The notes under the pieces: generated by a model
What the model was told of the DNA's origin: nothing
The model's database searches: none
The model's input: the letters and a program-made list of their open reading frames with translations, nothing else
DNA from: Thermodesulfovibrio sp. 3462-1
Lineage (GTDB): Bacteria > Nitrospirota > Thermodesulfovibrionia > Thermodesulfovibrionales > Thermodesulfovibrionaceae
Assembly (NCBI RefSeq): GCF_040451425.1
Contig: NZ_CP144374.1
Span: 1,218,501 to 1,282,500 of the forward strand
Length of the DNA stretch: 64,000 nucleotides
Direction of reading: 5' to 3'
Made by a program: the position numbers and the translations under genes
Shown: positions 1-8,884 of the stretch, in pieces
Position numbering within the stretch: the first letter of the stretch is position 1
Layout: each line of letters starts with the position of its first letter

Positions 1-797
1 TACATTGATGGAAAATGCTTTGCTGTAGGTGGAACGAGTTTTTCATAAAAATGCTGAAGATACTCTTTGTAGTCCTTCCAGTTAAGTTTTATCTTGTTTA
101 TCTTTACCACATTGAATATTTCTTCAACAATTTTATTCATTATTTTTCTTGTTTCTTCGTGCTCTGCCAGAGTGCCATAACTACATTCAAGAATTGCTCC
201 AAGAGGATTTAATGCAGAGTTATAAAGAATTTTATCCCACAAGATAGCATAAACATCGTGAGATACTCTTGTAGGAAGTCCTGCTTCATTAAAAACTTTT
301 GCAATTTCAATTAATTTTTCCTCAGGAACTGCCTTATCTGGTTGTCCCACAATTATATCATCAGCAAAAACAGTGACTTCAGCTGTGCCAACTTCAACAA
401 TTTTTGCACCAAAAATTATTCTTGAAAGAATAACTTTTTGTCTGCCAACAATAGAGCTTGCCACTTCATAGTTTCCATATCCATTTTGAGCAAGTAAAAT
501 CAGAGTATTCTGCCCTACGATTGGTTTAATTTGATTAATAGCGGTTTCAGTATCATAAGCTTTTACTGAAACAATTATAAGGTGAGGAGCTTTGTTTTTA
601 ATTTGTTCGGTATTTGTAAAGATACCATCAAGTTGAGCTTCTTTATTGCCAAAAAGTCCTTTTATCCTTAGTTTTCTATCCTTTAAATGAGTGATGTATT
701 TTTCTTTTGTCAATCCAAAAACAGTATGTCCCTGAGATTTAAGACAGGTGGCAAAAACTGTTCCCAATGCACCCAGTCCAAAAACAACTATTTCCAT
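1..797 (-). CDS. panE: 2-dehydropantoate 2-reductase, 3' end cut by window edge
   Basis: Ketopantoate reductase, the NADPH-dependent step to pantoate in pantothenate/CoA synthesis. About 265 residues are in the window and no stop is reached, so the C-terminus lies beyond position 1; the family is usually about 300 residues. The N-terminus reads MEIVVFGLGALGTVFA, a Rossmann GxGxxG dinucleotide site. A Lys in SVKAYDT (about residue 79) and a later WDKILYN..NPLGA segment match the family's catalytic Lys and Asn regions. The ATG at 797 lies 13 nt before the PBP1A ATG-side stop, so it probably follows the PBP1A gene on the same transcript. Paralogues with other 2-ketoacid substrates exist, so the exact substrate is inferred. 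Confidence 0.85.
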   Translation of the reverse strand, partial: MEIVVFGLGALGTVFATCLKSQGHTVFGLTKEKYITHLKDRKLRIKGLFGNKEAQLDGIFTNTEQIKNKAPHLIIVSVKAYDTETAINQIKPIVGQNTLILLAQNGYGNYEVASSIVGRQKVILSRIIFGAKIVEVGTAEVTVFADDIIVGQPDKAVPEEKLIEIAKVFNEAGLPTRVSHDVYAILWDKILYNSALNPLGAILECSYGTLAEHEETRKIMNKIVEEIFNVVKINKIKLNWKDYKEYLQHFYEKLVPPTAKHFPSM

Positions 798-810
798 ATT
801 AAAACTCCGT

Positions 811-3015
811 TTATCTTGGCATAGATTTAATTTCTTTATTAGTAGAGTCTTTTGGAGATTCAGGATTTGAATTATCTGTGGTTTCCTGGGTAACAGCTGG
901 ACAGATAAAGTCCTGGATTTCTTTATTGGACAGAGCTTCTTTCATAAATTGTGCCCAAATTGGAGCAGAAACTCTTCCACCTGCCTCTCCAGCTCCAAGA
1001 CTTTTTCTCATGTCATCATAGCCAACCCATACACCTGCTACAAGTTGAGGAGTGTATCCAATAAACCAGGCATCCTTAAAATCGTTGCTTGTGCCAGTTT
1101 TACCTGCCACAGGTCTTCCAATATTTGCTCTTGTTCCTGTTCCATAATTTACAACATCTTTGAGCATATCAGTAATGGTATAAGCAACCTCAGGCGATAT
1201 TGCATCTTCCAATTGTGGTTCATTGTTAAGTAACACTTTTCCAGATGCATCACTTACATATTTTATTGCAATTGGTTTAATTTTTTTACCTCCATTTGCG
1301 AACACAGCAAAGGCTGAGGTTAACTCCAAAGGAGAGACACTGAGGCTACCAAGTGCTAAAGTCAGATCCGCAGGCATTTCTGAGTTAATTCCAGCTCTTC
1401 TGGCGAGGTTTACAATTGAATCAACTCCAAGCATTTCTGCTAATCTTACTGTTGGAACATTTCTTGAATAAGCCAAAGCTACCCTCAATGTAATCTCGCC
1501 CCAAAATTGACCATCATAATTTGATGGTGACCATTCTTTAAGTCCTGTTCTGTAACTAACCGGTTCATCAAGGATGGTGCTTTCAGGTTTAAATCCTTTT
1601 TCGATTGCTGTAGCATACACAAAGGGTTTAAAACTACTTCCAGGCTGTCTTCGTGCATAAACAGCTCTATTAAATTCTCCTCTTTGGAAACTGTATCCAC
1701 CAACCATTGCTCTTATATATCCTGTCTGCGGATCCAATGCAACAACTGCACCTTCTATTTCAGGTTCCTGCTCAAGGGCAAATAAAATTTCTTTACCAAT
1801 TGATTTGAATCTGACCATTATAACATCTCCTGGATGTAAGATATCCGTAAGATGGAAATTTTTTATTACTCTGACTTTTCCTGAAGAATCTATTACTTTA
1901 CTTGCCCATAAAGCATCTTGTAAATTCAGTTTTCCTTTCAATCCTCTTGCTTTAACAACTGCTTGATTTGGCAAAACTGAGATGACAACACCTTTTGCAA
2001 TATCTCCAACTGTTGGGCTAAAAGCAACCTTTTCTTCTTTTTGTTCATTATCTTTTAGAGAGACTTTTCCAATTGGTCCACGCCAACCAATTCTTTTATC
2101 AACATCTCTAAGCCCTTCCTGTAATGCTTTTTGAGCTGCCCGTTGAGCATGGGGGTCAAGGGTTGTGTAAACTTTTAAATTACCTTTGTAAATTTTTTCA
2201 ATATCAAAGTTCTCTTCAAGCTGTTTTCTCACATACTCAAGAAAATAATTGTAATTTTCAGTTGAAATTCTCAATGAACTCAGATGAATAGGTTGCATAG
2301 AGGCTCTTTTTCTTTCCTGAGGAGTAATCAACTCTTCCTTTTCCATTCTTTCAAGTACTGTTTCCTGACGCTGTTTTGCCCTGACAAGGTCATTGTATGG
2401 TGAGTATGTATTTGGAGCTCTTATTAATCCTGCAAGTAAAGCTGCCTCAGGCAGAGTAATTTCATGAACTGACTTGCCGAAATATATTCTTGATGCCATT
2501 TCAACACCATAGGCTCCATGTCCAAAATAAACATTGTTAAGATAAAGCTCGAGTATTTTGTCTTTGCTCAGTTCCTTTTCAATTTTCATGGCAAGATAGG
2601 CTTCCTTGATTTTTCTTGAAATTGTTTTCTCTGGAGTAAGAAACATTATTTTTGCAAGCTGTTGAGTAATTGTACTTCCACCTTCTTTAAGGCTCATATG
2701 TAAAATATCAGTGATTAAAGCTCTCCCTATCCCAATATAGTCAATTCCTTTATGTTTCCAGAAGCGATTATCCTCTGTGGCAACTACAGCATCTATGAGA
2801 TGTTTAGGAATTCGTTTTAATGGAACATATATACCCTTTTGAATCTTAAATTCACCTATTAAAGTTCCATCTTCTGCATATACTTTTGTACCTTGATATG
2901 GCTTTACCTTATCAAAATCTTTTATTGAAGGTATGTCTCTAAATAGAGCAAAACCCGCACCTGCCAGGAATGCAATAAGCACAACAACTGTGATTACTAT
3001 GACTTTAATTTTCAT
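811..3015 (-). CDS. Penicillin-binding protein 1A (bifunctional transglycosylase/transpeptidase)
   Basis: Class A PBP that polymerises and cross-links peptidoglycan at the outer face of the inner membrane. The 734-residue protein has one N-terminal membrane anchor (about residues 5-25). A GT51 glycosyltransferase domain follows, with EDNRFWKHKG, GGSTITQQLAK and KIKEAYLA motifs in the first 170 residues. The transpeptidase domain has the nucleophile motif SSFKPF (about 460), SRN (about 525) and KTGTS (about 645). The start is supported by a TATAAT box at 3022-3027, only 6 nt before the ATG, with no Shine-Dalgarno, as in a leaderless mRNA. It is divergent from the rubredoxin gene and upstream of panE. 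Length and motifs are normal for the family. Confidence 0.95.
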   Translation of the reverse strand: MKIKVIVITVVVLIAFLAGAGFALFRDIPSIKDFDKVKPYQGTKVYAEDGTLIGEFKIQKGIYVPLKRIPKHLIDAVVATEDNRFWKHKGIDYIGIGRALITDILHMSLKEGGSTITQQLAKIMFLTPEKTISRKIKEAYLAMKIEKELSKDKILELYLNNVYFGHGAYGVEMASRIYFGKSVHEITLPEAALLAGLIRAPNTYSPYNDLVRAKQRQETVLERMEKEELITPQERKRASMQPIHLSSLRISTENYNYFLEYVRKQLEENFDIEKIYKGNLKVYTTLDPHAQRAAQKALQEGLRDVDKRIGWRGPIGKVSLKDNEQKEEKVAFSPTVGDIAKGVVISVLPNQAVVKARGLKGKLNLQDALWASKVIDSSGKVRVIKNFHLTDILHPGDVIMVRFKSIGKEILFALEQEPEIEGAVVALDPQTGYIRAMVGGYSFQRGEFNRAVYARRQPGSSFKPFVYATAIEKGFKPESTILDEPVSYRTGLKEWSPSNYDGQFWGEITLRVALAYSRNVPTVRLAEMLGVDSIVNLARRAGINSEMPADLTLALGSLSVSPLELTSAFAVFANGGKKIKPIAIKYVSDASGKVLLNNEPQLEDAISPEVAYTITDMLKDVVNYGTGTRANIGRPVAGKTGTSNDFKDAWFIGYTPQLVAGVWVGYDDMRKSLGAGEAGGRVSAPIWAQFMKEALSNKEIQDFICPAVTQETTDNSNPESPKDSTNKEIKSMPR

Positions 3016-3021
3016 AACAAT

Positions 3022-3027
3022 ATTATA
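3022..3027 (-). promoter_or_regulatory. -10 box of a leaderless promoter for PBP1A
   Basis: A perfect TATAAT on the minus strand ends 6 nt before the PBP1A ATG, so transcription should begin at or beside the start codon. The -35 region is poor. Inferred from sequence only. Confidence 0.5.
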
Positions 3028-3030
3028 ACA

Positions 3031-3060
3031 TTGATTTATTAAAAAGAAATAGTTTAAAAT
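3031..3060 (+). promoter_or_regulatory. Candidate promoter for the rubredoxin gene
   Basis: TTGATT (3031-3036) and TAAAAT (3055-3060) are separated by 18 nt, upstream of an AAAAGGAG ribosome-binding site and the rubredoxin ATG at 3096. Confidence 0.45.
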
Positions 3061-3095
3061 GTTTTTAAAATAATTTTTATTAAAAGGAGAAAGCT

Positions 3096-3257
3096 ATGAA
3101 AAAGTACAAATGCAGTGTTTGTGGTTATGTTTATGATCCAGCACAGGGAGACCCTGACAGCGGTATTCCAGCAGGAACAGCTTTTGAAAATTTGCCGGAT
3201 ACCTGGAGTTGTCCTGTTTGTGGTGCCACAAAGGATATGTTTGAACCGGAAGAGTAA
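3096..3257 (+). CDS. Rubredoxin
   Basis: Small cytoplasmic one-electron carrier of 53 residues with a single Fe(Cys)4 site. Both metal-binding knuckles are present: C-S-V-C-G-Y near residues 6-11 and C-P-V-C-G-A near 39-44. The [16 protein letters not shown] loop and the Trp before the second knuckle are typical. A strong AAAAGGAG site precedes the ATG. It is followed at 14 nt by a broken ferritin-like gene; rubredoxin paired with ferritin-like diiron proteins is a common oxidative-stress arrangement in anaerobes. Confidence 0.95.
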   Translation: MKKYKCSVCGYVYDPAQGDPDSGIPAGTAFENLPDTWSCPVCGATKDMFEPEE

Positions 3258-3271
3258 TTTGGAGGAACTTT

Positions 3272-3495
3272 ATGAAATCAATTGAACTTGCTTTAAAAAT
3301 GGAAACAGATGCTGTAAAGTTTTACACAGAAGCAGCAGAGAAAGTTTCCCATCCTGTGGGCAAAAAATGTTTATGACTATTGCAGAAGACGAGAAAAATC
3401 ACATTAAGGTGATTGAAAAAGCCCTTGAAGGATTAGAAATCCCAGCGGATACTTTATCCTGTAAGCAAATTATGGTATATTATAGATATGTTTAA
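3272..3495 (+). pseudogene. Ferritin-like/rubrerythrin-type diiron protein fragment, frameshifted and truncated
   Basis: The first 34 codons read MKSIELALKMETDAVKFYTE and onward to VGKKCL, then stop at 3374-3376. The -1 frame continues from 3367 as MFMTIAEDEKNHIKVIEKAL and ends at 3493-3495. Together these form the first half of a ferritin-like diiron domain, with E..FY and AEDEKxHI helices. The junction is an A6 run (3362-3367); one additional A would join the frames. Even joined, it has only about 76 residues against about 140 for a full four-helix domain, and its tail (CKQIMVYYRYV) overlaps the next ATG. It looks like a decayed gene; a sequencing indel would explain the frameshift but not the missing second half. 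Confidence 0.7.
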
Positions 3496-4285
3496 AACTA
3501 AAGCCTTTGGTGATTCAAAGTTTAGAATTCAAAGTTTGGCTTTAGTATTTTATCTCACTGGTTTTTTAGTTGTATTAGCTGAAACCATCTTTCATATTTA
3601 TGGTAAGAGTCTCTGCACAACACAGGGATGTCGGATTGTTGAAAGTTTTGTTAAAGGAGGAGACCTTGTTCTCCTTCTGGCAGGTTTACTCTTATTTGGA
3701 ATCTTAATATTTATCTCTTTTTATAAATTTCCTCAGAAAATTAAAATATTAATTGAGTATATTCATTCAGGGATTCTTATCGCAGCATTATCAGTAGAAG
3801 GTTATTTGCTTGGTTTCCAACTATTTATAATTAAAGAACTATGTATCTTTTGTCTTACTGTCTTTGGAATTCTTTTCATAAGTAGTGTTGTAAGATTATT
3901 TAAAAAACGGTTAGAAATGGCTTATGCATTTGCTGGTTTTGTTTGTGTATTTTTAATAACTTACTTTGTAAATCCTGGGATTAATCTAATACCTTCTTCC
4001 AGGTATGTGATTGTTTATTCCAGAGGGTGTCCCCATTGTGAAGAGGTAATACAGTTCTGTAAAACGCATTCACTTTCAGTTCAGACTATTGAAGCAAAAG
4101 AAATTGTAGGCACTCTTAGAGCTCTAAAAATAGACCATGTCCCTGTTCTTTTTTGTGATGAAGGCACAACGAAAAAATTTATTGTTGGACAGAACAGTAT
4201 AAAAGAATATCTGCTCAGTAAAGCTCCTCAAACAAATACTCAGGAAGGAGTATGTCCTATTTTTGAGAATGGGAAATGCCAGTAA
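3488..4285 (+). CDS. VKOR-family membrane oxidoreductase fused to a thioredoxin-like domain
   Basis: Predicted disulfide-bond-forming enzyme of 265 residues in the inner membrane. The first 160 residues hold about five hydrophobic segments of the vitamin K epoxide reductase type, with a loop Cys pair (C43, C48) and the active-site C-I-F-C (119-122). A thioredoxin/glutaredoxin-like domain follows with C-P-H-C at 181-184. In bacterial VKOR proteins the membrane half passes electrons to quinone and reoxidises a DsbA-like partner. Here the partner-like domain is fused, and a separate DsbA-like candidate selenoprotein lies at 39851-40453. The gene overlaps the broken ferritin-like ORF at its start and the convergent DUF72 gene by 29 nt at its end. 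Confidence 0.85.
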   Translation: MFKTKAFGDSKFRIQSLALVFYLTGFLVVLAETIFHIYGKSLCTTQGCRIVESFVKGGDLVLLLAGLLLFGILIFISFYKFPQKIKILIEYIHSGILIAALSVEGYLLGFQLFIIKELCIFCLTVFGILFISSVVRLFKKRLEMAYAFAGFVCVFLITYFVNPGINLIPSSRYVIVYSRGCPHCEEVIQFCKTHSLSVQTIEAKEIVGTLRALKIDHVPVLFCDEGTTKKFIVGQNSIKEYLLSKAPQTNTQEGVCPIFENGKCQ

Positions 4286-5015
4286 GAAGCTCTTTAAGCC
4301 TCAATGCATTTTTTACAGCGTATCCCAGAAAGTCGTTGTCAAAATAAAAAAAGCTAGGCTTATTCCATACCTTAAGTTTTTGAGCCCACTGTCTTAATTC
4401 CTCATCTGTATATTCTGATGCATAAAGCCTTTGTGAGCCATGCAGCCTCACATAAACAAAATTTGCTGTAATGGCTTCGTAGTAAGGAAATCTTCCAGCA
4501 GAATCTGCTATACAGAACGCTATGTTATTTTGCTTCAAAATTTCAAAGAAATTATCGTTTATAAAGGTTTTATTTCTAACCTCAATTGCATATCTATATT
4601 TTTTGTCAATCAACGAGACAAAATCATTAAACAGAGATTCATCAAATTTTAATCCAGGCGGGAGTTGAATTAAAATGATACCCAATTTTTCTTTTAAAGA
4701 AGCATACTTTTCAATAAAACTGTTCAGCAAATTTTTATCCACTCTAAGTCTTTTAAAATGTGTTATCTGCCTTGAAAGTTTTACTGAAAATAGAAAATCT
4801 TCTGGTGTGAGAGTATACCATTTTTGAAATGTTGAAGGTCGTACGTCTCTATAAAAAGTTACATTTATTTCTACAGTTGAGAAATGCCTGCAATAATAAG
4901 ACAACCATTCTGAATATCTTAATTGTTCAGGATAAAAAATTCCTTTCCAGTGTCCGTATTGCCAGCCTGATGTGCCGATATAGTAATTTATTCTTCTTTG
5001 TATAACCTGCTCCAT
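4257..5015 (-). CDS. DUF72 family protein
   Basis: A 252-residue protein of the DUF72 (YecE-like) family, predicted TIM-barrel fold; the biochemical role is not established. Typical features are the N-terminal Y-I-G-T-S-G-W-x-Y-x-H-W-K-G-I-F-Y-P signature, the FYRDVRPSTFQKWY segment, and the LGIILIQLPP and YAIEVRN strands. The start overlaps the end of the upstream SDR gene by 28 nt; a later in-frame start is not obvious because the signature begins near residue 12. Its 3' end overlaps the convergent VKOR gene. Probably co-transcribed with the SDR gene. Confidence 0.85.
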   Translation of the reverse strand: MEQVIQRRINYYIGTSGWQYGHWKGIFYPEQLRYSEWLSYYCRHFSTVEINVTFYRDVRPSTFQKWYTLTPEDFLFSVKLSRQITHFKRLRVDKNLLNSFIEKYASLKEKLGIILIQLPPGLKFDESLFNDFVSLIDKKYRYAIEVRNKTFINDNFFEILKQNNIAFCIADSAGRFPYYEAITANFVYVRLHGSQRLYASEYTDEELRQWAQKLKVWNKPSFFYFDNDFLGYAVKNALRLKELLTGISHSQK

Positions 5016-5980
5016 AAGTCTTCATAATAAAACAACTTTTTAAAAAGCCATGTCCTGTTATTTAAATTCCACTCTACTGTATATTTTAATCCTGATTCAA
5101 GCTTTGTTAATGGTAACCAGCCTGTTTTGTTTTTAATTTTTTCACTACAAATGGCAATTCTTCTTTCATGCCCTGGACGGTCAGGCATAAATTTTATTAG
5201 AGTTTCTGGTTTTTCAAGCATTTTTAGTATCTGTTTTACAATATCTATGACCTGAAATCTTTCTCCACTTCCCACATTGTAGACTTCTCCTGGGTTGCCC
5301 TTTTCTAAGACTGCAAAGATTGCTCTTATACAATCACAAAGATATAACCATTCTCGGATTATATCGCCTGTACCATAAACCGGAATATGCTCATTTCGCA
5401 AAGCCTTAAGTATTGTCATAGGTATAAGTCTTTCAGGATTCTGCCATGGACCGTAAATACTGCAAAGTCTTAAAGTAATAACAGGAACTTTCAATGCTCT
5501 CCAGTAAACCTGCCCAAGCATATCTGCTGATGCTTTACTTACAGCATAGGGAGAACGAGGATTTAAAGGACAATCTTCATCTCTTTCTCCTTCTTTAATA
5601 TTCCCATATTCTTCATAAGAAGTAATATTTATAAATTTTTCTACTTCAAATTCTTTAACAAGCTCAAGAAGATATATAGTACCTATAATGTTTGTTTCCA
5701 TAAAAATGCTCGGCTCTATGACTGATCTGTCTATATTTGTCTCAGCTGCAAAATGTAATACTACTTTGGGTTTATGTTTTTCAAATATTTTTCTTAATTC
5801 TTCTTTGTTAAGAATATCTACATTATAGAAATCTATTCTGTCTTGAATTGGTTTAAGTCTTTCCATATCCCCTGCATAAGTCAATTTATCAACAACAGTA
5901 ACTTTCCAGCCTTTTCTCGCAGCCAGTTTTACAAAATCACTTCCTATAAAACCGGCTCCACCAGTTACAAGGACTTTCAT
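4988..5980 (-). CDS. NAD-dependent epimerase/dehydratase (extended SDR, RmlB-like)
   Basis: Sugar-nucleotide-modifying enzyme of 330 residues. It has the NAD-binding GGAGFIGSDF (7-16) and the catalytic YAVSK (145-149). Overall layout resembles dTDP-glucose 4,6-dehydratase. However, the segment that reads S-T-D-E-V-Y-G in dehydratases is T-S-Y-E-E-Y-G here (120-126), so the catalytic Asp is replaced by Tyr while the Glu remains. That argues against a simple RmlB assignment and suggests an epimerase or another NDP-sugar SDR. A clear AAGGAGGATT site precedes the ATG. It is divergent from fmdB; the downstream DUF72 gene overlaps it. Confidence 0.8.
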   Translation of the reverse strand: MKVLVTGGAGFIGSDFVKLAARKGWKVTVVDKLTYAGDMERLKPIQDRIDFYNVDILNKEELRKIFEKHKPKVVLHFAAETNIDRSVIEPSIFMETNIIGTIYLLELVKEFEVEKFINITSYEEYGNIKEGERDEDCPLNPRSPYAVSKASADMLGQVYWRALKVPVITLRLCSIYGPWQNPERLIPMTILKALRNEHIPVYGTGDIIREWLYLCDCIRAIFAVLEKGNPGEVYNVGSGERFQVIDIVKQILKMLEKPETLIKFMPDRPGHERRIAICSEKIKNKTGWLPLTKLESGLKYTVEWNLNNRTWLFKKLFYYEDLWSRLYKEE

Positions 5981-6085
5981 GCCTGAATCCTCCTTAAAAA
6001 ATTTTTACTTAATTATACCAAAAATAAACAAAGATATTTTAAAATAAAATCTATCAACATTTTCATGAAGGAGGTGTTTAGTTAA

Positions 6086-6334
6086 ATGCCAATTTATGAG
6101 TATGAATGTATGAAATGCCACAAAGTTCACGAAGTCATTCAGAAATTTAGCGAAGAACCCTTAAAAAATTGTCCTGTTTGCGGAGGAGAACTTAAAAAAC
6201 TTATATCCAAGTCTTCTTTTATTTTAAAGGGAAGTGGTTGGTATGTAACAGACTATGCAAGAAAAAACAACTCAGGAAATGGCTCTTCCAATTCAAATAC
6301 AAATTCCAAAAAATCAGAGGAAAAATCCACATAA
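6086..6334 (+). CDS. FmdB-family zinc ribbon protein
   Basis: An 82-residue putative regulatory zinc ribbon. The start [11 protein letters not shown], then H, then C-P-V-C-G-G gives the two-knuckle Cx2C pair typical of the FmdB/CxxC_CXXC_SSSS family. The tail is low-complexity Asn/Ser/Lys. The family was named for a gene near formylmethanofuran dehydrogenase but its function is unknown. A strong GAAGGAGGTG site precedes the ATG, and the stop TAA touches the ATG of the next gene. Confidence 0.85.
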   Translation: MPIYEYECMKCHKVHEVIQKFSEEPLKNCPVCGGELKKLISKSSFILKGSGWYVTDYARKNNSGNGSSNSNTNSKKSEEKST

Positions 6335-7093
6335 ATGAAAAACATACATATCCATGTGCCATATAACAAAATTTATAATTACATTGATACCATTCAGAAA
6401 GAAAAACTTAACCTTGAAATATATTTTGACTCTCAATCACTTGATTGTATTACTACAAAGGATACAGAAAAACTTAAAAAAACTCTATTCTATGAGCCTG
6501 CATTATCTTTCCACGCACCTTTTATGGATTTATCTCCTGGTGCAGTTGATTCAAAGGTAAGAGAAGTGACCATAGAAAGATTTAATCAAGTTTTTGATAT
6601 TGCTGAGATATTAAATCCAGTATCAATAGTTTTTCATTCAGGCTATGAAAAATGGAAGTATGCCTTTAAAGTAGAAGTCTGGCTTGAGGCAAGCCTTAAA
6701 ACATGGGAAAAAATTTTACCAAGAGCTGAACAACTGAATATTAAAATCGCCATAGAAAACATTTTTGAAGAAGAACCTGAAAATCTTCTAATGCTTATGA
6801 AAGAACTTTCTTCACCTTATTTTGGAGTATGTTTTGATACAGGACATTTTAATCTTTTTTCAAAAAAGAGCATTGATGAATGGCTTGCATGTTTGAATGA
6901 TTACATTGTAGAGCTTCATCTTCATGATAACAATAAAAAATTTGATGAACATCTTTCTATTGGAAGTGGCTGCTTTGAATTTGAAAAATTTTTTAAATTA
7001 TTGAAAAATAAAAATTGTATTTACACAATTGAAGCCCATACGCCTGAAGAGGTATTCAAAAGCATAAAAATGCTTGATATATTGATTAGATAA
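6335..7093 (+). CDS. Sugar phosphate isomerase/epimerase-like TIM barrel protein
   Basis: A 252-residue protein of the xylose isomerase-like/AP endonuclease family 2 fold. Metal-site strands are visible: SFHAPF (about 67-72), VFHSGYE (about 100), IAIENIFEE (about 135-143), FDTGHFN (about 167) and ELHLHDN (about 190), with a final IEAH. The substrate cannot be told from sequence; members include sugar isomerases, endonuclease IV and uncharacterised proteins. It begins directly after the fmdB stop, so it is translationally linked to that gene. Confidence 0.75.
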   Translation: MKNIHIHVPYNKIYNYIDTIQKEKLNLEIYFDSQSLDCITTKDTEKLKKTLFYEPALSFHAPFMDLSPGAVDSKVREVTIERFNQVFDIAEILNPVSIVFHSGYEKWKYAFKVEVWLEASLKTWEKILPRAEQLNIKIAIENIFEEEPENLLMLMKELSSPYFGVCFDTGHFNLFSKKSIDEWLACLNDYIVELHLHDNNKKFDEHLSIGSGCFEFEKFFKLLKNKNCIYTIEAHTPEEVFKSIKMLDILIR

Positions 7094-7144
7094 AAATTAT
7101 TGTGGTATTCTATTGTTTAAAAATTATAAAATAAGGATATAGCC

Positions 7145-8875
7145 ATGGCAAAGATGAAAGGTGCAGAAATTTTAATTGAGTGCCTTAAGAGAGAGGGGGT
7201 AAAACATATTTTTGGATACCCCGGAGGAGTAATTCTTGATATCTTTGACCTTCTTTACGATGATCCAGATATAAAGCTAATTCTTACAAGGCATGAACAG
7301 GGAGCCACCCATGCTGCTGATGGATATGCAAGAGTAAGTGGGAAACCAGGGGTTGTATTGGTAACAAGTGGTCCTGGTGCAACAAATACTGTCACAGGTA
7401 TAGCAACTGCTTATATGGACTCTGTCCCTCTTGTTATTTTTACAGGTCAGGTGCCAACATTTCTTATTGGAAATGACGCTTTTCAGGAAGCAGATATTGT
7501 AGGAATTACAAGACCCTGCACAAAATACAACATCCTTGTAAAAGATGTTAAAGATTTGGCAAAACAGATAAGAGAAGCCTTCTATATTGCAACTACAGGA
7601 AGACCAGGACCTGTTCTTGTCGACCTTCCTAAGGATGTAACCCAGGGCAAGGCAGAGTTTATCTGGCCAGAGACAGTTCACATAAGAAGCTATAACCCAA
7701 CTTACGAAGGCAATATTTATATGATAAAAAAAGCAGCACAAGAAATTGCTAAAGCGAAGAAACCTGTAATTATTGCTGGAGGAGGTTGTATTATTTCTGA
7801 AGCTCATGAACATTTAAAAGAGCTTGCAGAGATGACACAAATTCCTGTTGCAAACACCCTTATGGGACTTGGTAGCTTTCCGCGCACTCATGAGCTTTCG
7901 CTGGGAATGCTTGGAATGCATGGCACTTACTACGCAAACATGGCAGTGCAGAACTCGGATCTAATAATCGCAATTGGAATGAGATTTGATGACAGAGTCA
8001 CAGGAAAAACAGATGCTTTTGCTCCTCAGGCAAAAATTATTCATATAGATATTGATCCTACATCAATTCGTAAAAATGTAAGAGTTGACATTCCCATAGT
8101 TGGAGATGTTAGCAGAGTGCTTCAGGTATTAAACAAGATTCTCAAAGAAGAAATAAAGCCTCAGTGGGAAGAAGTAAGAAAGGCATGGCTTAAACAGATA
8201 AATCAATGGAAAAAGGAAAAACCTCTTACATACGAATTTGACCCAGAAGTTATAAAACCTCAGTATGTTATTGAAAAGATATATGAGATTACAAAAGGAG
8301 ACGCAATTATTACAACAGAGGTTGGTCAGAATCAGATGTGGGCAGCACAGTTTTATAAATTTGACAAACCTCGCAGATTTGTAACATCAGGTGGACTTGG
8401 CACAATGGGATATGGTTTTCCTGCAGCAATTGGTGCTCAACTTGCATTTCCTCAGATGACAGTGATTGATATAGCAGGAGACGGAAGTATTCAGATGAAT
8501 ATTCAAGAACTGGCAACAGCTGTTGTTTATGATTTACCTGTAAAGGTTGCCATATTAAACAACAGCTATCTTGGAATGGTAAGACAATGGCAAGAGCTTT
8601 TTTATAATGAAAGATACTCTCATACTTATTTAAGCACAGCACCAGATTTTGTAAAAGTTGCCGAAGCTTACGGTGCAGTGGGATTAAGAGCAACAAAACC
8701 AAGTGAAGTAGAACCTGTAATAAAAGAAGCTTTATCAATAAGAAAGCCAGTATTTATGGATTTTGTTGTTGATTGGAAGGAAAAGGTTTATCCTATGGTG
8801 CCACCTGGAGCTCCTATTGATCAAATGATTTTGGAAGAAAAGAAAAAAGAGCGCAAGCTGAAAGCGGTCAAATAG
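7145..8875 (+). CDS. ilvB: Acetolactate synthase large (catalytic) subunit
   Basis: Thiamine diphosphate- and FAD-dependent enzyme that condenses pyruvate to acetolactate (or with 2-oxobutyrate to acetohydroxybutyrate), the first common step of valine, leucine and isoleucine synthesis. The 576-residue protein has the three expected domains. [15 protein letters not shown] carries the TPP-activating region, the [15 protein letters not shown] segment follows, and [15 protein letters not shown] is the Mg/TPP motif. The C-terminus [11 protein letters not shown] is typical of biosynthetic AHAS. An AAGGAT site precedes the ATG. The small subunit follows after 9 nt; no ilvC lies in the window. Confidence 0.95.
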   Translation: MAKMKGAEILIECLKREGVKHIFGYPGGVILDIFDLLYDDPDIKLILTRHEQGATHAADGYARVSGKPGVVLVTSGPGATNTVTGIATAYMDSVPLVIFTGQVPTFLIGNDAFQEADIVGITRPCTKYNILVKDVKDLAKQIREAFYIATTGRPGPVLVDLPKDVTQGKAEFIWPETVHIRSYNPTYEGNIYMIKKAAQEIAKAKKPVIIAGGGCIISEAHEHLKELAEMTQIPVANTLMGLGSFPRTHELSLGMLGMHGTYYANMAVQNSDLIIAIGMRFDDRVTGKTDAFAPQAKIIHIDIDPTSIRKNVRVDIPIVGDVSRVLQVLNKILKEEIKPQWEEVRKAWLKQINQWKKEKPLTYEFDPEVIKPQYVIEKIYEITKGDAIITTEVGQNQMWAAQFYKFDKPRRFVTSGGLGTMGYGFPAAIGAQLAFPQMTVIDIAGDGSIQMNIQELATAVVYDLPVKVAILNNSYLGMVRQWQELFYNERYSHTYLSTAPDFVKVAEAYGAVGLRATKPSEVEPVIKEALSIRKPVFMDFVVDWKEKVYPMVPPGAPIDQMILEEKKKERKLKAVK

Positions 8876-8884
8876 GAGGAAAAA

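Noticed and set aside
3272-3376. UGA in the ferritin-like gene as a second selenocysteine codon
   Set aside because: The frame after this UGA does not continue the protein; the conserved sequence resumes in the -1 frame, so a frameshift explains it.
7277-7813. Long antisense ORF inside ilvB, and similar ORFs inside fdh/hmc/feo genes
   Set aside because: They lie opposite clearly identified genes, are low-complexity in translation and have no start signals; treated as chance frames.
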